Assembly (NCBI RefSeq): GCF_018417535.1
Contig: NZ_CP070977.1
Span: forward strand, 1,364,001 to 1,428,000
Direction of reading: 5' to 3'
DNA length: 64,000 nucleotides
Origin: Burkholderia pyrrocinia
GTDB taxonomy: Bacteria > Pseudomonadota > Gammaproteobacteria > Burkholderiales > Burkholderiaceae
Below, piece after piece: positions 28,585 through 36,485 of this stretch (positions within the stretch are counted from its first letter, which is position 1; every line of letters begins with the position of its first letter). The translations under genes and the position numbers were made by a program. The notes beneath the pieces were generated by a model. That model ran no database searches and was not told where the DNA came from. It saw nothing but the letters and a program-made list of their open reading frames with translations.

Positions 28585-29535
28585 ATGACAATGCGTCGCC
28601 GGAATTTCCTGCAAACGACCGCCGCACTCGGTGCGTCGACCCTGCTGCCATTCATCCTGCCGGGCTGTGGCGGCGAATCCGGCTCGGGCGCCGCCGCCGG
28701 CGCGTCGGCCCTCGCCGGCAACCGGAGCGCACAACCGCTCGCCAAACCTCAACTGACACTGACGTCCTATCTGAACGGCGCGACGGTCAGCCGGGACCAG
28801 GTGCTCCAATGGGAAGCCCGTCGCGTGCAGGTTGTCGCCAACAAGATGACGAACAACCTGCCCGCCTATCTCGTGTCGGATCTCGCGGCACTCATCGTCC
28901 GGCCGCCTGTTTCCATCGCCAATATCGACCAGGAGCGCAATGCCCTTGCGGATGCCAAGATCCGCGCAGGCGACGCTGCGATGAAGTCGCTGGTCGCCGC
29001 GGATTTGCTGGTTTCCGATCCGCTGACGACGGTGGCGGCCAGCACCAGCTTCGGCCATTACGCGCCGTGCAGGACCGAAGTGACCAGCAACCGGGGGACC
29101 GCGGAAGGATTCACGAACTGGTTTTTGAAGAAGTCGATTTTCGACTTCGACGAAAGATCGCTGCTGGTCGCCTGTCCCGATCACTACTTCTTCGCGCCTT
29201 TGCAACCCGAAGGCCAGGATGTCATCGAAGAAACCGGCGGGGCGCTCATCGTCACCCACTTCACGATCGACTACGATGGTTCGAACACGCTTCCGCAGTC
29301 CGATATCGACCCCGCCTACCCCATTCGACTGGCCGGCATGGCCGTGAATGGCCAGGGCGCCACCGTCGGCGGCGTCATGCATCAGTTCCGCGATCTCGAC
29401 CAGGGATTTCACTGCAAACTCGCGATCTACTTTCCCAGCACGCTGCCGTTCTGGACGACGACCGAACACGCATGGCATCTCGCATGCGAGTTTTCGAACT
29501 GGATTACCGCCTATATCGCCGAAACCGGTGATTGA
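28585..29535 (+). CDS. Tat-exported protein of unknown function
   Basis: 316 residues. The signal MRRRNFLQTTAALGASTLLP contains a twin-arginine motif, so the protein should be folded before export and may carry a cofactor. LPGCGG after the signal could also make it a lipoprotein. The mature region is about 280 residues with aromatic-rich blocks (FGHYAPC, TNWFLKKSIFDFDERSLLVACPDHYFF, EHAWHLACEFSNWITAYI). No known family could be named. It is divergent from the TetR gene and probably under its control. Confidence 0.75.
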   Translation: MTMRRRNFLQTTAALGASTLLPFILPGCGGESGSGAAAGASALAGNRSAQPLAKPQLTLTSYLNGATVSRDQVLQWEARRVQVVANKMTNNLPAYLVSDLAALIVRPPVSIANIDQERNALADAKIRAGDAAMKSLVAADLLVSDPLTTVAASTSFGHYAPCRTEVTSNRGTAEGFTNWFLKKSIFDFDERSLLVACPDHYFFAPLQPEGQDVIEETGGALIVTHFTIDYDGSNTLPQSDIDPAYPIRLAGMAVNGQGATVGGVMHQFRDLDQGFHCKLAIYFPSTLPFWTTTEHAWHLACEFSNWITAYIAETGD

Positions 29536-29626
29536 CGGCAACGTTGCGTGCCCGCCGTCGACAGGCGTGACTGTCGGCGGCGGGGGCGGCCCGCCGCGCA
29601 CGGCGCGCTTCGCCGAGTCGCGACAC

Positions 29627-29661
29627 GCTGCCAGCCGGGGCACCATGCACCGGCTGGCAGC
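29627..29661. terminator. Bidirectional hairpin between converging genes
   Basis: A perfect 12-bp stem GCTGCCAGCCGG / CCGGCTGGCAGC with an 11-base loop. It lies between the stop codons of the Tat protein and maleylacetate reductase genes. No strong T-run is seen on either side. Confidence 0.7.
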
Positions 29662-29670
29662 ACCTTCCCG

Positions 29671-30729
29671 TCACATGCCCCGCCCGTGCCACGCATGCGT
29701 CAGCAACTCGCTCAGCGAATCCGCATCGACCGTCCTGGGGTTGGCGTACGGATTCGCGACTGCCTGTTCCACCGCGGCGGCGATGCCACGCTCGGGCATG
29801 CCGATGTCGCGCAGGGCAAGCGGAATCGCACAATCGCGCTCCAGCCGGAATATCGCTTCGATGGCGTTCGACACCTTCATCGCGCGAGCAAGACGTTCAA
29901 GCGCGTCCGGAATCCGCGATGCGTTGTACGCAAGCGCATAAGGCAGCACGATTGCGTGCGTCTGGGCATGCGGCAGATCGAACAGGCCGCCGAGCGTGTG
30001 GCACAACTTGTGATGCAAACCCATCGTCGTCGCGCCCAGGCAGCACGCGCATAACCACGCGCCATAGAGCAGCGCAGCTCGCGCGTCGACATCGCCCGGC
30101 GCGCGCATGACGCGCGGCAATGCGTCGGCGATCGCCCGCACGCCCTCTTCCGCCATCAACGCGACGATCGGGTTGCCGTCCGGCGCATAGAGCGCTTCGG
30201 CCGCATGCGCAATCGCATTGAATGCCGACAACGCGGAAATGGCCGGCGGAAGCGACAGCGTCAGGTCGACGTCGTAAATGACGACTTCGGGCTGAATCTT
30301 CGGGCCGCGCTGCGTCACCTTGCGCCCGTCCCGGGTCTCTCCGAGAATCGGCGTCATCTCGGAACCCGCGTAGGTCGTCGGCAGTACCATCTGCGGCAGA
30401 TCGGTCCTGAGCGCAATGGCCTTGCCAAGGCCCGTGGTGGAGCCACCGCCGACCGCAACGATCCCGTCGGCGTCGTGCGCGTTCACCACGTCGAGCGCAC
30501 GCTCCGTGACATCCACCGGCGTGTGCATGGTCGCGCCATTGAACGTACCGATCGCTTTCGAACCCAGCAAGCGACGCACGTCGTCGGCCAGCGCAGCCTG
30601 CTCGGGCGTCGACAGCACGAGCAAGCGCCTCAAGCCGAGGCGGTCCGCTTCCGCAGCCAGCATCGTCCGGGTGCCTTGCCCGAACACGACGCGCGCCGGC
30701 AGCATCTGATAGGTGAAGGCATTCACCAT
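29671..30729 (-). CDS. Maleylacetate reductase
   Basis: A 352-residue enzyme of the iron-containing/group III alcohol dehydrogenase fold that reduces maleylacetate to 3-oxoadipate with NAD(P)H. Diagnostic parts are the nucleotide-binding VGGGSTTGLGKAIAL, the PTTYAGSEMTPILGET segment specific to maleylacetate reductases, and the metal-site region HHKLCHTLGGLFDLPHAQTHAIVLPY. It is the last gene of the minus-strand catabolic operon, 12 bp after the Dabb gene. It acts after hydroxyquinol ring cleavage and links the pathway to the 3-oxoadipate route. Confidence 0.93.
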   Translation of the reverse strand: MVNAFTYQMLPARVVFGQGTRTMLAAEADRLGLRRLLVLSTPEQAALADDVRRLLGSKAIGTFNGATMHTPVDVTERALDVVNAHDADGIVAVGGGSTTGLGKAIALRTDLPQMVLPTTYAGSEMTPILGETRDGRKVTQRGPKIQPEVVIYDVDLTLSLPPAISALSAFNAIAHAAEALYAPDGNPIVALMAEEGVRAIADALPRVMRAPGDVDARAALLYGAWLCACCLGATTMGLHHKLCHTLGGLFDLPHAQTHAIVLPYALAYNASRIPDALERLARAMKVSNAIEAIFRLERDCAIPLALRDIGMPERGIAAAVEQAVANPYANPRTVDADSLSELLTHAWHGRGM

Positions 30730-30741
30730 GATCCGTCCTCC

Positions 30742-31086
30742 TCAATGGCCCGACACATGCGCACCGTCGCCGGGACGCCCGGCAGGCACGACGCGATAGT
30801 CCACCTGATGCCGTGCAATACGCAGGTCGCCGAGCTCGTTCTTCACGCGCACATGTTCCGCATGCACGGCGTACTGCGCCAGAGATTCGTGAGAATCGAA
30901 TTCCGAGTACAGCACGACATCGCACGCGTAATCGACACGACTCGAATCGACGCCGATCTCCAGATGCAGCAACCCCGGGATTCTTCCGACCAGGCTTTCG
31001 AATGCGGCTTTCAACCGGTCGATTGCCTGCGTGCGTTGTTCCGGCGTCTCGCACCTTACATTCCACATCACGATGTGTTTGATCAT
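30742..31086 (-). CDS. Dabb (stress-responsive A/B barrel) domain protein
   Basis: 114 residues. The domain begins MIKHIVMWNVR and continues with LKAAFESLVGRIPGLLHLEIGVD and DVVLYSEFDSHESLAQYAVHAEHVRV, the usual Dabb pattern with the conserved His near the end. Dabb proteins are small dimeric ferredoxin-like barrels; some bind or cyclise phenolic polyketides, and others occur in aromatic catabolic clusters without a proven reaction. It lies between the dioxygenase and reductase genes with gaps of 12 bp, clearly in the operon. Confidence 0.88.
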   Translation of the reverse strand: MIKHIVMWNVRCETPEQRTQAIDRLKAAFESLVGRIPGLLHLEIGVDSSRVDYACDVVLYSEFDSHESLAQYAVHAEHVRVKNELGDLRIARHQVDYRVVPAGRPGDGAHVSGH

Positions 31087-31098
31087 GTGACCCTGCCT

Positions 31099-32010
31099 CT
31101 AATGGTTCGTATCGCTGCTGGCAGCCCGATTCGGTGCGGCCGCATCAGGTTCGCTGCGATGGAGCACGAAACTGAAATCGAGCGTGCTGAACGGCGTATC
31201 GACGAGACTGCCGTCCGGCGCTTTACCGGGCGCGTGCTGCACCCAGTCCGTGATCAGCGACGACCTGACGCCGAACACCGCATCGGAATCGAGGTACTGG
31301 TCGCCGGAGCGGAACACATGGGTAATGAGCCGCTCGTAGCCCGGTGCTTCGATCAGGAAATGCAGATGCGCCGGCCGCCACGGATGCCGGCCCAGCGCCG
31401 TCAGCATGCGCCCCACCGGACCGTCGTGAGGAATCGGATAAGGCTCGGCGGTGATCGAGCGGAAATGGAAGGAGCCGTCGTCCAGGCTGCGCAACATGCC
31501 CCGCCCCTGACTCCCTTCGACGTCGCTGTACTGCACGTCGTAGAAGCCGTCCGAATCGGCCTGCCACACCTCGATTCGCGCATTCGGCACCGGTTCGCCT
31601 GCCGGCCCGACGATCCGCCCCGTCACGAAACACGGTTCGCCTTTCGCGCCGTTCGCGACGTCGTCGCCGTTCCGGTACGCCGGCGCGTTCTCCACGAAAA
31701 ACGGCCCGAACACCGTCGATTCGGTACAGCCGTGCGGCTTGCGGTTGTTCAGCGCATTGACCAGCATCGACAACCCCAGCGTGTCGGACAGCAGAATGAA
31801 TTCCTGCCGCTTGTCGTCGGTGATATGCCCGACTTCGGTGAGAAACCTGATCCCTTCGAACCACTCTTCCTCGGTCAGTTCGACATCGCGCGCGAACGCG
31901 TGCAGATGCTGCACGACGCTCGTCATGAGCTGCTTGAGACGCGGATTCTCCGCATCGGCATGCCGCGCGAGAACGATCTGCGTAATGGTGTCTTCGTCGA
32001 CGTTTCGCAT
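31099..32010 (-). CDS. Intradiol ring-cleavage dioxygenase, probable hydroxyquinol 1,2-dioxygenase
   Basis: 303 residues from ATG at 32010 (AGGAG five bases upstream; ATG 32013 also possible). The N-terminal helical dimerisation domain (about 20-95) is followed by the catalytic beta-sandwich. The four Fe(III) ligands are probably Tyr157, Tyr191 (in PYPIPHDGPVG), His215 and His217 (in HPWRPAHLHF). Spacing agrees with hydroxyquinol dioxygenases. With maleylacetate reductase next to it, hydroxyquinol to maleylacetate is the likely step rather than catechol cleavage. Confidence 0.9.
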   Translation of the reverse strand: MRNVDEDTITQIVLARHADAENPRLKQLMTSVVQHLHAFARDVELTEEEWFEGIRFLTEVGHITDDKRQEFILLSDTLGLSMLVNALNNRKPHGCTESTVFGPFFVENAPAYRNGDDVANGAKGEPCFVTGRIVGPAGEPVPNARIEVWQADSDGFYDVQYSDVEGSQGRGMLRSLDDGSFHFRSITAEPYPIPHDGPVGRMLTALGRHPWRPAHLHFLIEAPGYERLITHVFRSGDQYLDSDAVFGVRSSLITDWVQHAPGKAPDGSLVDTPFSTLDFSFVLHRSEPDAAAPNRAASSDTNH

Positions 32011-32021
32011 CATGTCTCCTT

Positions 32022-33224
32022 TTACAGGCACACCGGCCTCGATTCGTATTCCTTCACGTGCTCCACCGAACGTCGGACGAGCACATCTGCAATCCAGTCC
32101 GCCATGAAGTCGGTCGCGAGACTCATGTTGCCGATACTGCAGTGCTGCTCCCCGCCTTCCTGCGCGGTAAAGATCCGAAGCTCGCGATGCGGACTGTTGA
32201 TGCATCCGTCGTACGTGCGATACGCATCTTCGACCGAGATCTGGCGATCAAGCTCGCCGTGCGTAATGAGGATCGGCACACGGATACGATCGAGCACGCG
32301 TTCGAGCGTGAAACGCTCCGCAATCGGCAGCGCCTCCGCGATGGATTTCGCCCCGAAGACCCACAGGATGTGTTCGACGAGATGCGGCACGGACGGCGCC
32401 AGCCCGGGATCGGTTGCGCCGTCGACACGCCGGCGAAAACGCGCCGCGAAATCGTGGTTCGCGCCCCACGCCACACAGCACTTGAACCGGCTCTCGAACG
32501 CGGCCGCGCGTGGCGCGTGATGACCGCCCATGCTCAGCGCGACCATGCCTATCCTCGCCGCGTCGACATCGCCACGGCCTTCGAGATAGTCGACGCACGC
32601 GGCCGCCGGCCGTTCCGCCTCCGCGAAATTGTGCAGATCGTGCTTTCTCAGTGCTTCCCCGACCCCCGGGTTGTCGACGACAAGCGTCGACACGCCGCGT
32701 CGCGCAAGCGCCGCCGGGAAGCCGGACAGGAACAGGAACTCTTTCAGGCCGTCCAGCCCGTTGAAGTGCACCATGCACGGCGCGGGGCCGTCGCCCGGTG
32801 CGCGCACGAACAGGGCCGGCAAAACCGATCCCTCATAGGGCACGAGTACGCGCTCGCAATTGACGCCGCCAAGCGACACGTACCGGGAAAAACACGCCAA
32901 CAGCCGGTCGTACGCGTCGATACGCGGCGCGTAGTCATGCGGCGGCATCCGCTCCACGGTGATATACAGGATGGCGGCGCGACGATACTTCTCGGACGCA
33001 CTCAGACTGTTGCCGTTCCGCTGATCCAGCTCGGCCTTCTCGACCAGTTGCGCGGCGGCATCGGCCCAGGCGTGAAAGAACGCCTTCGCCGGATCGCTGT
33101 CATCCTGCGTGCTTCGCTCGCGCAGCGTGCGTGACGCGCGATCGATCTCGTCCATGTTGGCGCCCATGTCGAGCGCCATGCCGAGCGCCAGGTTCCACGC
33201 GTAATCGTCGAAGTACTCAAGCAC
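32022..33224 (-). CDS. Alpha/beta hydrolase of the FrsA / 2,6-dihydroxypseudooxynicotine hydrolase type
   Basis: 400 residues from GTG at 33224, chosen because GAGG lies six bases upstream and the product then starts MLEYFDDYAWNLALG like relatives. The nucleophile is Ser231 in ALSMGGHH, the acid Asp327 in THGELDRQ, and the base His362 in GEQHCS. An N-terminal helical cap of about 110 residues is typical of C-C-bond-cleaving hydrolases acting on acyl-dihydroxybenzenes or nicotine intermediates. The start overlaps the upstream dehydrogenase stop by eight bases. It may release a polyhydroxybenzene ring for the dioxygenase; this role is inferred. Confidence 0.87.
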   Translation of the reverse strand: MLEYFDDYAWNLALGMALDMGANMDEIDRASRTLRERSTQDDSDPAKAFFHAWADAAAQLVEKAELDQRNGNSLSASEKYRRAAILYITVERMPPHDYAPRIDAYDRLLACFSRYVSLGGVNCERVLVPYEGSVLPALFVRAPGDGPAPCMVHFNGLDGLKEFLFLSGFPAALARRGVSTLVVDNPGVGEALRKHDLHNFAEAERPAAACVDYLEGRGDVDAARIGMVALSMGGHHAPRAAAFESRFKCCVAWGANHDFAARFRRRVDGATDPGLAPSVPHLVEHILWVFGAKSIAEALPIAERFTLERVLDRIRVPILITHGELDRQISVEDAYRTYDGCINSPHRELRIFTAQEGGEQHCSIGNMSLATDFMADWIADVLVRRSVEHVKEYESRPVCL

Positions 33225-34116
33225 CTTCCACCTCAACACCGTTACCGGTCACGTTCGCCGCGTGCTCGACCACCTTGATGACGGCCGCATAGTCCTCGTC
33301 CGCATAGCCGCACGCCGATGCGCTGGACAGCAACTGAGCCGTCAGCGCCGTGAGGCCCAGCGGGACGTTCAACGACTTCCCGGCATCGAGGATGAGCCCG
33401 ACGTCCTTGCGCATCTGCTCGACCGTGAAGGTCGCCGTGAAGTCCCGCTTCGTCAGCGCGCCGGCCTTCGCCTTCAGAATGGGCGACCCGACCGCGCTGG
33501 CCTCGACGACCTGCCACATGTCCGACCATGCGAGCCCGCCCTTTTGCCCGAGCGACAACGCTTCGGCCAGCATTCCCGCGGTGTGGGCGATCATGAGGTT
33601 GATCGACAGCTTCATCAGCTTGGCCTGTTCGGCTTCGCCCAGGTAGAAGCACTTGTCTCCCCAGCTGTCGAACAACCCGCTGCATGCATCGAATGCTGCG
33701 CGGTCGCCCGAGACCATGACGGTCAGTTTCGCGGCCTCCGCCATCACGGTGTTTCCGGACACAGTGCAACGCAGATACGTGATGCCTGCACGCGCGAGTT
33801 GCTCCGCGACCCTGGCCGATGCGTCGACCGAAACCGTGCTCGTATCGATGAAGATCGAAGCGGCTGCCGCATGCCGGGCAATCTGCTCGCCCACGCTCAG
33901 AAGCGCGGCATCGTTCGGCAGCGAAGCAATGACAACGCGGCTCGATCCCAGGAGGCTTTCGAGCGCCGACATCACGGTCAGCCCGGCGTCTCGCGCCGCA
34001 GCCTGACGCGCGTCGGACGTATCGAATCCCGTGAGCGCATGGCCGTTGCGGGCGATATGCGCGGCCATCGGAAGCCCCATCTTTCCGAGCCCGATGAATG
34101 CAATGGTGTCTTTCAT
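33217..34116 (-). CDS. NAD(P)-dependent dehydrogenase of the 3-hydroxyisobutyrate type
   Basis: 299 residues from ATG at 34116 (MKDTIAFIGLGKMG). The dinucleotide-binding GLGKMGLPMA is followed by the C-terminal helical domain. It carries the family motifs TVSGNTVMAEAAKLTVMVSGD near residue 125 and the catalytic lysine in GEAEQAKLMKLSINLM. It would oxidise a beta-hydroxy acid or alcohol produced in the pathway. It lies 74 bp after the YciI-like gene and overlaps the hydrolase. Confidence 0.9.
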   Translation of the reverse strand: MKDTIAFIGLGKMGLPMAAHIARNGHALTGFDTSDARQAAARDAGLTVMSALESLLGSSRVVIASLPNDAALLSVGEQIARHAAAASIFIDTSTVSVDASARVAEQLARAGITYLRCTVSGNTVMAEAAKLTVMVSGDRAAFDACSGLFDSWGDKCFYLGEAEQAKLMKLSINLMIAHTAGMLAEALSLGQKGGLAWSDMWQVVEASAVGSPILKAKAGALTKRDFTATFTVEQMRKDVGLILDAGKSLNVPLGLTALTAQLLSSASACGYADEDYAAVIKVVEHAANVTGNGVEVEGA

Positions 34117-34190
34117 GATTTCATTTCCGATCTCGACCTCGCGGCGGCGTTCGCACCCGGCGCTGACCGCCAGCGACGTCCGTACGTGCG

Positions 34191-34478
34191 TCATGCCCGG
34201 ATGTCTACGCGCTTCAGGAACGGGTGGATGCTGACTGGCCCCCAGACTTCTGCCGCGCTGAACGGGTCGTTCCGGTTGAATGCGATCACCTCTTCCTTGC
34301 CTTCGGCCTCGACCAGGAAAAAGCTGCCGATCATCGTTTCTCCGTCGTCCGACACCAGCGGCCCGGAAATGATCGATCGCACCTTCGCACCGGCCAGATA
34401 AGCCTTGTGCGCTTCGTAGTTCGCGAGCCGGCGCTCGAGCGCGCCTTCACGGTCAACACAATGGATGACGAAATACAT
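34191..34478 (-). CDS. YciI-like protein, first gene of the catabolic operon
   Basis: 95 residues from ATG at 34478, with GAGGAGG five bases upstream. It has the YCII ferredoxin-like fold pattern: MYFVIHCVDREGALERRLANYEAHKAYL, then ISGPLVSDDGETMIGSFFLVEA and DPFSAAEVW. The His/Asp pair near HCVD and the DPF motif are typical. A YciI homologue (TftG) dehydrochlorinates chlorohydroxyquinol in a 2,4,5-T pathway that also uses hydroxyquinol dioxygenase and maleylacetate reductase. A comparable isomerase or dehalogenase role is possible but not shown. Confidence 0.88.
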   Translation of the reverse strand: MYFVIHCVDREGALERRLANYEAHKAYLAGAKVRSIISGPLVSDDGETMIGSFFLVEAEGKEEVIAFNRNDPFSAAEVWGPVSIHPFLKRVDIRA

Positions 34479-34540
34479 GCTTTCCTCCTCGGTTAAGTGG
34501 CCGGCGCCCGGTTCGTTCATCAGCGCGCCAGCGACGGAAC

Positions 34541-34600
34541 CTAGACTAAAGGGGATCGCTCTGGACACCAATCGCCCGGTCGTCCAGAATGGATATTCCG
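34541..34600 (-). promoter_or_regulatory. Promoter of the catabolic operon with shared operator block
   Basis: On the minus strand: inverted TCCA-TTC-TGGA, then -35 TTGGTG (34571-34566), a 17-bp spacer and -10 TAGTCT. The block CACCAATCGC-N5-CGTCCAGAATGGA (34566-34593) recurs at the GMC gene. It also lies 34 bp or more before the divergent regulator gene. Confidence 0.65.
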
Positions 34601-34656
34601 CTCGGTCGGCTCGCGCGGCCGAGCCGATGACGGGAGACATCACCGACGTCAACACG

Positions 34657-36354
34657 ATGAACGACCACGAATTTCTGAGAATCATTGAGTTCATAGACGG
34701 CACCCGGGCGCCGTTCGCGGCACAGATCGCCGGCATGTCGCCCGACTCGGACTGGGCGCTGACCAGCCACCTGGTCCGAGCGAAACTGCTGCAGCAAGCG
34801 GTATCGATTTCGCAGCTCATCGCGGCATCCGGTCTTCCATACGGAACCGCCCACCGGCGCATCAACATCCTGATCGACGAAGGGTTGATCGACATCGCGC
34901 CGGCATCGCCGACCGGAAAATCCCGCGTGCTCCTTCCCAGCAGCAAGCTGCTGCAAGGGTTCGAAGCGCTCGCGCTCCACGTCAAATTCCTGGTCGCCAC
35001 GCTGGTGGGGCAGCGTGACGACAGCCAGAGCTCCGAGCAATATTATTTTGGTGAACCGAGGAAATCGCTGCAGCACCTGGTGCCACCGTCCAATCTTCTC
35101 GAATCGAAAGACGGCAACGGAAAGCGGCTGCGGTTCCTGTTTCACGACGACAATTATTTTTCGGCGCTGCGCAATCTCTGGATCGACTTCCGCGCCAACG
35201 CCGGCAGGAGCGAGGACTTCGAACTCGCGCACCTGCAGGATCTGTACGAGAAGGCGCTCGCCAACGGCGCCCGGAACGAATCCGAGTTCGACATCATCAC
35301 GTTGAACTATCCGTGGCTCGCCGAATTTGCCCAGAAGGAGTTGATCTCGCCACTGGACATCGATGTTCATGGCGCCTCCGCGAACCTGCCCGACTTTCAT
35401 CCGGCCGCGCTGGAATGCGTCACGTACGACGATTGCCTCTATGGATTGCCGGTCTACGTCACGGTCGAAAGCCTGCTCGCACGCCGGGACATTTTCGAAA
35501 GCAATGCGCTGGCATATCCGACGACCCCCAGGAATCTCCTTGCCGTGGCGCGTCGCCTGCACAAACCCAAGCGCGACCAGTACGGCCTCGTCTGGAATGC
35601 CGCACGCGGCATGCCGATCGCCAGCGCCTTCATGTTTTTCCTGAACGCGCACGGCGGCTCGATCATCGCCAGCAACGCTTCGACCGGTCGAACGCGCGCA
35701 CGCCACCCGGGTGTCCGTGCCGGCCTCGACAGCAAGGAGGCGCGCACGACACTGGCATTCATGGAGCAACTGCTGAGCGTTTCCCCGCCCGATACACTCG
35801 CCTTCGACTGGGACGACAGTCTCGGCGAATTCATGTCCGGGCGCGCCGCACTGTGTTACGCGTGGTCGATGCGTGCTGCTCGCCTCGAGCTGGATATCCG
35901 GTCCAAAGTAAAGGGCAAGGTGACGTTTCTTCCCCATCCCAATATCCACGACGTACGGCGATCGGTGCCCATCGGCGGCTTTTTCCTCGCCGTTCCGAGC
36001 AACCTGCCGCCCGAGCGGGCGGCACTCGCTCACCAGGCGATCCAGTGGATGACTTCATCGCAGGCGATGAAGTCGAATGCGCGCAATGAACTGCCGGTTG
36101 CACCCCGCTTCAGTGTCAGCTCCGACCCGGAACTGAACATCGTGTCGCCGATCGTCAGCTTCGTCGACAAGCTGGCACGCAACGGCCTCATTTCCAATAC
36201 GATGCGGCCGATTACGCCGGTGTACAGCCGAATCGAGGAGGTCGTGGGCATCGAGATCCACGACGCCCTTTGCGGCCGGATCTCGCACGAAGATGTGCTG
36301 CAGAAACTGCAGGGCCGGGTGCAGGACCTTCTGGATACCGTGCTTGACGACTAG
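34657..36354 (+). CDS. Winged-helix regulator fused to an extracellular-solute-binding-protein domain
   Basis: 565 residues from ATG at 34657; ATG 34627 is an alternative. There is no signal peptide. Residues about 30-95 form a MarR-like winged helix (QAVSISQLIAASGLPYGTAHRRINILIDEGLIDI). From about 140 to the end the protein is a complete family-1 solute-binding fold: LNYPWLAEFAQKELISPLD, LYGLPVYVTVESLLARRDIF, FMFFLNAHGGSII, GRAALCYAWSM, VPIGGFFLAVPS. The binding protein thus appears to serve as a cytoplasmic sensor. It is divergent from the catabolic operon and is the likely regulator of the shared operator block. Confidence 0.85.
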   Translation: MNDHEFLRIIEFIDGTRAPFAAQIAGMSPDSDWALTSHLVRAKLLQQAVSISQLIAASGLPYGTAHRRINILIDEGLIDIAPASPTGKSRVLLPSSKLLQGFEALALHVKFLVATLVGQRDDSQSSEQYYFGEPRKSLQHLVPPSNLLESKDGNGKRLRFLFHDDNYFSALRNLWIDFRANAGRSEDFELAHLQDLYEKALANGARNESEFDIITLNYPWLAEFAQKELISPLDIDVHGASANLPDFHPAALECVTYDDCLYGLPVYVTVESLLARRDIFESNALAYPTTPRNLLAVARRLHKPKRDQYGLVWNAARGMPIASAFMFFLNAHGGSIIASNASTGRTRARHPGVRAGLDSKEARTTLAFMEQLLSVSPPDTLAFDWDDSLGEFMSGRAALCYAWSMRAARLELDIRSKVKGKVTFLPHPNIHDVRRSVPIGGFFLAVPSNLPPERAALAHQAIQWMTSSQAMKSNARNELPVAPRFSVSSDPELNIVSPIVSFVDKLARNGLISNTMRPITPVYSRIEEVVGIEIHDALCGRISHEDVLQKLQGRVQDLLDTVLDD

Positions 36355-36444
36355 CCGCGCATCAGCGACCGCAACCGGCCGCCCCGTGGGCGCCGCCATA
36401 TTGCCCGTCGTCAACCGGTTCCGTAGGCGCACGACAAACACGCA

Positions 36445-36477
36445 CTGCATGCGCGGCAGCCCCGGCCGCGCATGCAG
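36445..36477. terminator. Bidirectional hairpin between regulator and porin genes
   Basis: A perfect 13-bp stem CTGCATGCGCGGC / GCCGCGCATGCAG with a 7-base loop, between converging stop codons. No clear T-run follows, so strength is uncertain. Confidence 0.7.
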
Positions 36478-36485
36478 CGTCGCGG

